Positions 38,301-50,300 of a stretch of 64,000 nt of DNA are shown piece after piece; the first letter of the stretch is position 1; every line of letters begins with the position of its first letter. Made by a program: the position numbers and the translations under genes. This DNA is from Apoda limacodes (Eukaryota > Arthropoda > Insecta > Lepidoptera > Limacodidae), in contig OX291552.1 in assembly GCA_946406115.1 (NCBI GenBank), forward strand, positions 6,883,336 through 6,947,335, given 5' to 3'. The notes under the pieces are model-generated. The model was not told where the DNA came from. It worked only from the letters and a program-made list of their open reading frames with translations, and ran no database searches.

Positions 38301-41300
38301 TCGGACAGAAACCGACAGACAGCGCAGGCTTAGAAATAGGGCTCCGTTGGGACCCTCTCTGTACGAAACCCTTTTCAGTTTACTGACAATTTAAATATTA
38401 CAAAATTATTTGTTATATTATTACCTTATTATGAGCAAGTTCACTGATTTTTAGAAAGTAAAAAATCGGCCAAATGCGAGTCGGACTCGCGCACGAAGGA
38501 TTCCGTACCATTATCTATAAAAATTAAATGTTTTTTTTTTATTTTTATATTTGAGTTGATTGAATAAAAGGTTAATTGCTGTTTACGAGTTATGACGTAT
38601 TAAAAAAAAACTACTAACTAGATCTCGTTCAAACGAATTTTCGGTGGAAGTTTGCATGGTAATGTACAACATATATCTTTTTAATTTTATCATTCTCTTA
38701 TTTTAGAAGATACAGGGGGCCGGCACACATTTTACCACTTTGAAAGTGTCTCTCGCGCAAACTATTCAGTTTAGATAAAAATGATACTGGAAACCTTAAT
38801 ATCATTTTTAAAGTCCTATCCATAGATACCTTACACGTATGGGTTTGACGAAAAAAAAATGTTTGAGTTTCAGTTCCCGTATGTAGTATGGGGAACCCCC
38901 AAAATTTATTGTTTTTTTTCCATTTTAGTGTGAAGAATCTATAATGGTTCCGTTTTTTGCTATTTGGCTACGGAACCCTAAAAACCGGTCAAGTGCACAC
39001 ACTCATGCACACCCAGTAAGTTACGTTTCGGTAGAATGGGAATTATTACAACAAATATCTAAAAAAACGAATGAACCTATATTATTTAAAGTCATTTTCG
39101 TTGAGCCGTATTTTACACTATTACCGTGATGTAAAAAAAAAAAAAAAATTATGCGGTTTGAATGTCAGAAAGGGGAACGGACTATTTTTTTAACTTTCAA
39201 AGCCAACTAGCAATCGTGTAAATAAATTAGTTTAGCGTACTTACCAACATCAAGCCCATGGTCTAGAGCCCACTGTCCAATAGAAGACGCCCAGTTCCCT
39301 TTATGTAGCTGCGAGTGGCACGAGCCTCTAGTCACGTTCCCGTCTAGGCCTATGACTCCATATTTCGTCTTAACCCCCGTGAGGTAAGATGTGGCAGTGC
39401 ATGCAGAGTCCGGTACTTGGGCGTCCAGGCAATATGTCTAGAAGAAAAAGGATATCGTCACAACCATAGTCTGTATTTCCAGCAAAGGTTAGGAGATATT
39501 ATTTACTTTGATAAAGGAATCCGATGAGAAAGCAAAAAAATTTTTTGAAATTTGAAGCAATAATTTTAATTCCGAATTAGGAAATAGGACTATGATATCC
39601 AGATGAAATTTGGTCATCCCGCACAGTCCAGTGTAAGAAGAGCTATTCTTAAATGTATTTTTTTCAGTTTCGTTACACAGTTCTCGTAAAATGGCTTCCT
39701 TTCAAATTTTTTAGAAACCCCTTCCTGTAAAATTTCACCATAATCTATACTACGCTGGCGAAATTATAAGGCTTTTTACATTGGGATAAATGGCTACATG
39801 GTCTGGTTCCATTTTTAATATTTGGCTAGGGCACCCAGTTTATTTGCTCGTACGAATCTCATAGAGTCTGTATATTGTAGAGACCACTTTGGCACATACA
39901 ATTGGTTGACAATGGCAGATAAATATTTTTAGTGTACTCTGTTCCTGCTATTATACTGTTAACAATGACTCGCTCTTGCAAGTGTTTTGATTAAATTTCA
40001 CTCTAAAATCATACAATAAATATTGTTCTCAAACAAGCTACGATATTAGACCATATCTTGCACAAGCTTCTTTGGGATAAATCTTATCTGCAGTACAGTA
40101 TCAGGGAGCGGCCCGCAATGTTTTAGCCGGCCGCTCGAGCGTTGGAGCGGTCGGATACGTAATTTGAAACTTTTTCCAATCGAAAATTGATAACTAAAGA
40201 GATTACGCTCATCAAGTTTTATTTAAATTTCGGACTGGCACAAAAAAAGAATACGCATATTTAAAAAAAAAAGTAAAAAATGAAATCGACATTTGAACGT
40301 GGCGAATTGGCGGCAAAATTACCTAAACTATTTTCAATACAGTAAGTTGTCAATATAATTAGTTTTTTTTTAATAAACGTGTACGGTATAGTTTTATTGT
40401 TTTATTTTTACGCATGTTTGAGTGAAGCACTATAAAAGCGTTAGTCACAACTGAACATAACCGGACTCTGTGATGCGTGTATCGGCTACGACTCAGCCTA
40501 CATACTCACGATCGTCCGGTTCTACTGCATTTGCGGGCCGCTGCAGTAATTTACTATAAGTTATTTCTTAAAATTGTACGTTTAGGTTATTTCTACCCTA
40601 CCCATGGACAGATTCCATTATTAGGTGAAATAAACAAAAAAGGCGGTTAGAATTCGGTCTTTATTGTCTGTTCGGGGTTAAGGAACGACTACTCGATTCG
40701 GCAATCAACATATTACTACTGCACCAGTTGTTCGTCATCTTAACCTAATAGTGTTATGTCCAGACCACAGTTCAGACTGATTGAGTAACTGATTCCTTAC
40801 ATCACCCAGCTGAATCTACTGAACCAAGAATGATAACATTTGGACAGTGTATTGGTCTTATATTGTTAGTACCTATGTACCAACTGAAGCATTTTGAAAA
40901 CCATCCCCTAGGGGGTAAAAAAGGGGAGATAATATTCGATTATATCTTCAACTTAAAAAAAAAAGGAATAACGAAGAAGAGAAAGAAATTTTCCCAGGGC
41001 AAAAGGTATGTAGAGCAGCTATAGGGACACAAAGTTAAAATTACTTTATGTATGGCCACTGTTCATTTCTTTTGTATTGTCAGTTGTCACAAAAAACATA
41101 GTTTTTGAATAAACGTACGTGGCTACAAAGCCTATACCTAGTAACACGAGGTATCAAAGAGTGCCGGGGCGCTTCTCGCCCCCACTCAATCGCAACAGCA
41201 CCCGCGTAACGGGGAACTTCCCACCTGGCGGTGACTCACCTTCGGGTTCGAGATTCACGCCGGTCGAAGGGACGCCCCCGAGAGCGACAACCCAAGCCAA

Positions 41301-44300
41301 GGCTCGCCCCGCGGGGAGCCCTTGAGCGTTGGGCGCTATATGGGCTGAGGCTCCGTCATAGTCTCGCTCCAAAAATCCTGGTGAAGCAGTATGGCTGCAA
41401 CAGCCAACTGCATAATCAATCATAAAAAAAAAAACTAATATCTGAACTAACGATACTAAAAAATGTCTGGTTGTCGCGTTGTATGGGCCGGTAAATTAGG
41501 CAATAAGGAAGCATTCCGTTCTTGAAAATCAGCTCACTGGAATAACTGCGTGGAATACTAAAAATGGAGACAAAATCTGCCATTGAAGAATAACAATGCG
41601 GAAGCACACGAAAGCGGTTGCACAATCCATACATCTTTCATCATCCAAACAAACTAGAATCAAAATGTCACTTAAATATTACGTTATGTATGTATGACCA
41701 CACCATTGAAGTGCAAACGTGTAGGTACTCGAAATCTTTCTTGATTATGCTTGCCTTGTCAACTAGAGAAAGATTAAAGAATGTCGATATCGATATTTTT
41801 TCATAAGAAATGTCCCGCTTCTCAAAAATGCGCCAGCAGACCATCAAAATACAGCGTTACGTCAAAAAAGTTACTGGCCTTAATTAAACATTCATTCAAT
41901 AAGATTGCAATGAATTCTATGATCAGATCTTTAAATTTGTATGGGTGCAACTTGAAGAGAACCCCGTCTCAGATATTTTTATTAAATCAAGTTTTAGATA
42001 TTTAGAAAACATAATACAAAAATACCAGATTTTGTACCCCCTCTTTCTTAACCCCCGACGCAAAAAGAGGGGCGTTATAAGTTTGACCGCTATGTGTGAG
42101 TGTGTTTGTCTTTGCAGATACAAAGTGGCACCGTAGCTCTTAGACGGGTGAACAGGTTTCGATTGGCTTATTGATATTGATCCAAGATTGGCTTATATGC
42201 GCGGTCTTTCCTGCTCCCTCCCGACGCAGCAGACGCAACCGACATTAAATATTTTCATTTAAAGGAAAAAACTTTGAGAATAAGAATAGGTTTATGGATA
42301 GAAATATAAATTGTAATTTGTAAAAAAAAACTACTTTTGTCAGGCATAAAGATTCATTTACTCTATGTTTATCCCAAAATGTTTGAAAAAATAAATGTCC
42401 ACCTGTGCGAAGCCGAGACGGGCCGCTAGTCTTCTATATATATAAAATAGTATACTGACTGACTGATTTATCAAGGTGCAGCCAAGAACACTGGGTCTAG
42501 AAATTTGAAATTTTGCACAAAGTTTCCTGATATTACGTAGGCGAGCACTAAGAAAGCATTTTGATAAAATCATCCTCTAAGGGGGTAAAATATGCGTTAG
42601 AAATTTGTAAAATAGGGGTTAGAAATTTGTATGGAAATCCGTTATTTTTGAAGTTAAATGCATAAAACTTAGTATTTAGCCTTTCAGTTTAAAATTAAGA
42701 TTTAAATGTGTTGCCATTTTTGGAACATCATCCCCTGAAGGGCAAAATAAGGAATTAAAATTTGTATGAGAGCTCAGATATTTTTGTGTCTAACGACTTG
42801 AAATTTTACTCAGAAGTTTCTATTACAACGTGGGCGAGTGCTGAGAAAGGATTTTGCGAAATTTGGATGGTTCAATAGGCGTTGGGCTTTGGTACGGAAG
42901 TCGTCAGTTTTAGAGCTAATACCATACAATTTTGTATTGGCGCTTTAGGCTAAAAATTAAGATTAATATGTTTCACCGGTTTTTAAATAATAATCCCAAG
43001 ACGGCAAAATATGCGATGAAAATTTGTATGAGAACTTCGATATTATGTTAGGTGAAATTGTTAACAAAAGTTGTATTTTCTTAAAACTCCACGCAGATGA
43101 AGTCGCAGGCAGAGGCTAGTAATGCGGCAAAAAGGCTTTTATGCAGTTTTTTTTGGATATTCCTGTTACCCTCTACTGAATATGTTATTATCAATATAAA
43201 TAAATACTTCAAAGTGCAGTCAAGAGATTACCTTAAAGCCAGGGCTTCATAAACGAAAAAGGATTATTTCTATGTATGTATATTTATATGGTACTAGCTG
43301 TCCCGGCGAACGTTGTTCCGCTGCCGTCCCTCTGTACCCGGCGAAAGTTGGTTTTTACCTATAGTGCCCGAGTCCGGCTCGCACTTGACATATCGAGATA
43401 AAAACTATCCTATCTTTTAAGTTGGATCAAATAACAGATATTTACGAAGTTTGATCAAAATCGTTTCAGTAGTTTAGGAGTCCATTGAGGACAAACATTG
43501 TGACACGAGATTTATATATATTAAGATTTCTTAATTCTAAATTCTACGAAGATTTGTTGTGTTTGTAAGATGTGCCTACTTGGACTTGATAAGTCACTAG
43601 GAGTAGTGTGTTATTAACAATTTTAATAAGGTTTGCGATTGACAGGACCACCACAATAAAAAGTGAATTTTCAAAATATAAATGAATTACAAATTTACAA
43701 TCTAAAGCCAGCTCAATACACAAGGTCACAACATTTAATCGATAACTCTTTTAAAACTTAAATCAACAAAATCAAACTGTAATATATGAATACATATTAA
43801 AAATCAAGTTTGAAAAGACCTTTATTTTTAGAAGATTTAAAGATGCATTTATTTTAATCTTTTTTTTCTTTTTAATTGGATTTTAAATGATAGGTGCCTA
43901 ACTTTATTATTTTAATTTTTTCGATAAAGAAATAACAAGGCATCCCTAAAATGTTTGGTGAATTTGTCTTGCGAAAAAAGTGGCTAAACCGGTCGCCATG
44001 TGGCCGCCATCTAACCTACTTAAAACTGTACTTGCATGAATTCAAATATTTTATATGCCGTTTAAATGTGTTGTAATGGTATTTTTAAACACGATAAAAA
44101 TTACTTTTTTTATTATATTATCTATACCATTTGTTTTTTTTTAGTTTGTATATGAAAAAATATTGATAAATTTATTTCAAAACTTCTTGGCAGCTCACAT
44201 GAAGCATCTTTTCTTTTCAAATATTATTATAATCAATATAAAGACAACGGAATGATAAGGTTGTAACATACGGACGGACGGACGGAAGGGCATGAACAAA

Positions 44301-47300
44301 TTATAAGAGTTTCGTTTTTGCCATTAAGCTACGAAAATAAATAATGATATATACACAAATAGAAAAGTAAAACATTAAGTTTTATTTAAACTGAAAATGT
44401 AATAAAACGTTGGACGGACAATGAAAAAGGTTTTGCCCTTAAAGCCGGATTTGCTTTTTGTACGAAATTGTTCGTTAATGAGATAACATTATTTGGTTAC
44501 AACACTATCTTTTTTTTTTTTGAGGGTTCCGTATCTCAAAAGGAACCCTTATAGGATCACTTTGTTGTCCGTCTGTCAAGACCCTTCTCCTCAGAAACGC
44601 GTAAAGATATCACGTTGAAATTAATATCAAACACTTGAGTCTACGGTTTCTTAAAGCTGTAAAAAAATCAATCTTCTATGACAACGCAATAAAAAAATAT
44701 GGCCAATTTTGATGGATATTAAGGTATTATTCACAAATAAATCATAACCTATGGGTTCTTTCCCGTTGCCCTAGGAAATTGAAATTTGACAAGAAGCAAG
44801 TTACATCATAAATATGGGAAAAAATCCGAATTTTCTTAACTTGTAGTTATAACACATTTATAAGGTAAACTGTATTGAGGGACAAACTTAACTTTTAGAC
44901 AAACTGTTATACAACTGTTGTCCCATTACAGCGACATAGGTCGCGGTTAGTTTACCAACTGCAAATAAGTTTATAATTGCAAAAAAAATGTATTAAGGTA
45001 AAAAAAATGTACTAACAAAATTACGATTTTTTTTGCGCTACATGCTTTGCTTGCTAAATTTCATGATTCTAGGTCAACTGGAAGTACATCATAGGTTTTG
45101 ATTTATTTGTGTCACAATATGCGACAAACATTAACGTATTTTGGCCATATTTTTTATTATATCTTAGAAGCTTTATTTTTTACAGCTTAAAGTGTCCGTA
45201 GAATTTAGTATTTGACATTAATTTAAACTTAATACCTCCACGCGCTCTTGCGTAAAAGGGTCTTGTCATACAGACAGACAGACAGACATACGGACAACAA
45301 AGTGAAAGTGATTGTGCAAGAATATAATGATAAATGGCAATAATCTTAGTAGTAAATATTGTATTAAGTACTCTTAAATATCCTAATTCCTTCACACGAT
45401 TGACGATATTTGACGCTTCTAATGGTGCGCCCCCATGTGTTTAACTTGGTCTTTAGTAGCTTACTAACTTATTTATATTAAAAGTGTTTCAAAACATATT
45501 GTTTACTTGTTAGCTGATTATCAAAGTATTGTATTATTACTTTAAATAGAACTTCTTGCCAGCTCTTTTTGACAGAAATTAACATTGTTTACTTTGTATT
45601 GACAACCTACCTTGAACCTATTTGAATAAATATTGTTTTTTTTTCAGTCTAAAATATCAAGACAAGTTAGTAAGACAAAAAAGTAATATATATTTTTTTT
45701 ATGTGGGCTTCTAAACAGATGTGCCAAATTTCAAGCGTATGCATGTATGTATGTTTATCCACCTATTTCTCAGAAATTAATGATCGGATTTTGATAATTA
45801 TAACTGTTCTTGAAAGAGAGAATTTATCATAATAGGTCTGAAAATCAAAATCGCTTAATTTGCGTTTTCTTTACGTTTTAAGACCTGGATAATCTTTTGC
45901 CATTATTTTCAGAGTGACGTCTGTGTGCGCGCGGTGTTCAAGGGCGCAAAAAGAAATGTACTCAAACTCAAACCCAAATCTAACTTTATTCAAGAAGGTT
46001 TCTTAGAACACTTTTGAATCGTCAATACAATGTAAACAATGTTAATTTCTGCCAAAAAGAGCTGGCAAGAAGTTCCATTTAAAGAAGTAATACAATACTT
46101 TGATAATTAGCTAAATAGTATACATTATGTACCGAAACACTTATTAGGTAATAAAAAATAAGTAAGTAAGCTACTAAAAACAAAGTCAAACATGTAATTT
46201 TTTTTTGTTTTTATGTAGCATAGGAGGCGCACCATGTGAAGCGTCAAATATCGTTAATCGAGTGAAGAAATTTAGATATTTAAGAGAATTGCGATATTTA
46301 ATAGTACTAGTGGCATTAGCGCCATCATAATTATATTTTTGCACAATCATATGTACATACATATATTTACATATACTTAAAATTATTCATACAATCCATG
46401 AATTTAATATAAAATAAATATTATAAATGCGAAAGTAAATCTGTCTGTTACCTTTTCACGGTAAAACCATTGTACCGATCAAGATGAAATTTGGCATGCA
46501 GATAGTTTTGAGTCCCGGAAAAGGACATAAGCTACTTGAAAACGTCAAGTATTATTCGTTTAGTAATTGAGGAGTTGCCGTTCTAATCCTACACCTATGC
46601 CCGAATACTAAGAATACAAAGAAGTTTGCAAGAGCAGACCAGCCTCCACAGCGGCACCCGTTCACAAGTATGACACATAAATCAGCCATGCATCGCTTCG
46701 CTCAACCATGTTTTAGGGAACGTAACGACCCGACATGCCACGACCGTAGAGACTTTGAGAGAGCATGACACACTCAAGTAACTCCAATAAAACTTCGATT
46801 GTATATGTTACAATGTGTGTAGTACGGAACAAAATATATATCCGATTCATATTGAGATTTACACACACAAGTTTACATTTAACATTACAGGGCGAACACA
46901 CGTACTCTGAACTTAAAACTGATTTATATTAAAACACGGTGTATCAAAATTGATACTACTAGAAAAAATATACATATATGTATAAACTTACATAGGTACA
47001 AGTATAATAATATAATAAATATAATATTAATAACCCGCTGCAATCCACCATCGGCCACCCAGCGTCAGAGAGGCCAAATGCGAGAGGGCGCATCACACAA
47101 ACGTGCACACATACCCATATGCATACACATACTCACAGACGTTGTATATCATGAAGTAGCCCAGCTCCCACACGACAGTCCGGCAAAAAATGCACACCAT
47201 TTAACGTACTGTCACTTCGGAAACAAGCCTAAGGGAAGAAGAAGTGACAAGAAACTTCCCGGGTGTACACCTGTTACCATCAATCACGCAGGAACCAGGC

Positions 47301-50300
47301 CAACCGAATACACAAAATCTATGGAAATATGTGCAAACACACATACATGTACACGTCTATGCGCCACACCCACCCCCATCCAGAACCCCCCCAACACCAA
47401 GCAGCCAACGGTGGTTGACTATCCATAGTGTATCCCCTGATCGCAATGTGTCATTAATGATCAACTACATAGTTCATAGATGGATGTCCAGTATTGGGCC
47501 CATACCTTTAATTCCAGACATTATTATCTTCTTTGAATTCTTCCACAGTTTAGTATCCCTTGTTTATAAGAACCTTTTTAATGTAAGTTTCAAAAGTATG
47601 TACAGGTAGTATGTACAGGTAGTATGTACAGGTAGTATGTACAGGTAGTATGTACAGGTAGTATGTACAGGTAGTATGTACAGGTAGGTTAACAATATTC
47701 TCAGGAATTGTATTAAAAAAGTAAATGCTCTGAATTATGAAAGAGCCACGCACCTTCTGAAGGCGACATTTTGGAATCGCAAGTTTATTTTTATTTCTAG
47801 TATTAACATTGTGTATGTTTGTTGTGTTTTTAACAAATAAACTTAGGTTTTTACGTACATACAGTAAGCACGCGTAAATATACTGAGAAGTATATTAATT
47901 TTTTTAAAGAGGTCACAAAGAGAATCTCGACGTGTTAAGTTATACATTGATCTTATTGCTCTTTTTTGAAGTATAAAAATAGTTTATATATCGGCCGCCC
48001 TTCCCCACAATAAAATACCATATGACACAAGGGAATGGAAATAACTAAAGTATACTAACCGAGCAGTTTCTATATTAGTAAATTGAGCAACTTTTCTGAC
48101 AGCATAAGCGGCGGAACCAAATTTTTCGATCTAAGACAGAAATATTTGAGTGCCATTGCAATTTAGTATCGAAAGTGATGCCCAAGAAGACTGTTGACTC
48201 AACCAGTTTGAGTGCTTCACCGTTTATAAATAATTGTGTTGGAGTGTCTTTGACATTTAGTAAAGAAAAATTTAAACATTTTGTTTTCTGTGCATTCAGT
48301 AAAACATTATTTGATGTGAACCAACTAAGAACTTGCGAAAGTGTATGATTTATATCGTCATATGTATCTTTGTTTCTATCAACATTAAATATCAAAGACG
48401 TATCATCTGCAAACAATACAATTTTGCACAGGTTTTCTACATAGAAAGGCAGATCGTTAATATACACTTAGAATAAAAAGGGACCTAGTATAGAACCCTG
48501 GGGTACTCCCATCACAACAGGTGATCCAGAAGATTTCACTTCGTTGATTTCAACATTCTGAGTTCTATCACTTAAATATGAAAAAATAAGTTTAAGAGTA
48601 TCTGCAACACCATAATGAATTAGCTTTTGAATAAGAGTTTTGTGTTGTTTTTTGCTACATCACTACAATGCATTAGCTACATCAACATCTGATTTAACAG
48701 TATCTGCTCCAATGTTTAAACTATAATAACTATCACGTGGTTTGAGTTTTCCTGTTTCGCTACTAATGACACTCCACGTTGCTTTAATTTTATTGTCAGA
48801 ATTCCTAATTTTATTACTAAGAAACATTGACTTAGCAACACAGACTTTTTTAAATGTTTTAGAATTTTTTTTCACATATTCAATAAAATCTGAACTTGTA
48901 TTTTTTCTTTTCATATAATTCATATAATTTGACTCGACTTCTATGTATTCCTGGTGTAGCCCAATCACTGAATTTCATTCCTGAATTTTCTTTAATAGTT
49001 TTTACTTTAAATACCTGTTCGAACTCAGTTTTTAAAATTCAAAAAGAGTATTGTACATTTGATCTGGATCACCCTGTGTGAATTGCAAAAATGGAATTTT
49101 ATATTCAATATTAACTTGAAATTGATTGATACGAGCAGATTTCACTGGTCTACACTATACTAAATTGCACTGTTTTACTTCTGTGTTGAAAAATGATACA
49201 TTCTGACCGCAGAGGTCAGATGGTAAGTTGGAAATAATTAGCTTCGCAGCAGCCTCTACATTGCAAAAAATATTATCAATACAGGTGGCCGATGTGGCTG
49301 TAATTCTAGTAGGTTCTAGAAACACATTATGTAGGTCAAAACATTCAAATAAGTTAAGAAATCTATCCTTAGTGGGTGTTTCTTGTAGAAGATCAATGTT
49401 AAATCTCCACAAACAATAACTGATTTCTTGTTATTACTTATGCGTTTCAGCACTTCCTCCTAATTTGATGATGGAGGGCGATATATACACACAATAACAA
49501 AACTATCTAATTCTATACAAGAGAGCTCAATTATTCGCTCTTGTGAGAGCCCAATAATATCTTTGCGTTCTTTTGCATTAAGTTTATTGTTAACAAGTAT
49601 TAATGACCTCCCACAAATTGTATTTTCTCTCAAAAATGCACTAGTAATACAATAATCTTGAATGTTTAACATTAATTTATGTTTTTCTAGCCAATGCTCA
49701 GTAAGGCACAACACATGTACATCCACGGACTAACCTCATACCATTGTTTGGCAGCTAACTTCAGTTGGTACTAGACCATTAAGTGATCAGCGAGTTCAGT
49801 AAATACTTCTGCCTATTTTAATTGGAGTTTTATCTCAAAATAAACTGATTTATTATGTATTTCGTAATCAGTGTTATAATCAAAATTGGAAAGGAACACT
49901 ATATTTCTTGATTTATTTAAGTTAGGTAGGTTAACTCTTGTACACATACAATTTGTGCTTTAATTAAACTTACCAATATGTACAGTATTTCTTCTTGAGG
50001 AAGATCGTAACGGTGATTTTTCACATAAAATCAAAATTCATTACACATTTTCTCTGATGATTTTTATACTTTATCGAATTACATTAATTAAGTAAATACC
50101 TACTCATTTTTAAATAATATAAAGAAAAAGAAGTATTTCTATAATAATCTTTGGGTAATTATAAAATGTATATGCTAGAAGAAAGTATGTAATTAAGTTT
50201 GTATGAACACTTACTGTACCTATCCACCTATCTATCCAAACATACAAACACTTTAGTTTGTATGTTTTTTTTTTTCTAGAATGGCAAGAAGGCAAAGGAC

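Noticed and set aside
41119..41425. Overlapping ORFs of 64-89 codons in the GC-rich segment
   Set aside because: Open on both strands because of high G+C; no domain or conserved residues recognised.
47550..47753. 67-codon ORF rich in Tyr, Thr and Cys
   Set aside because: Translation of the 13-bp minisatellite.
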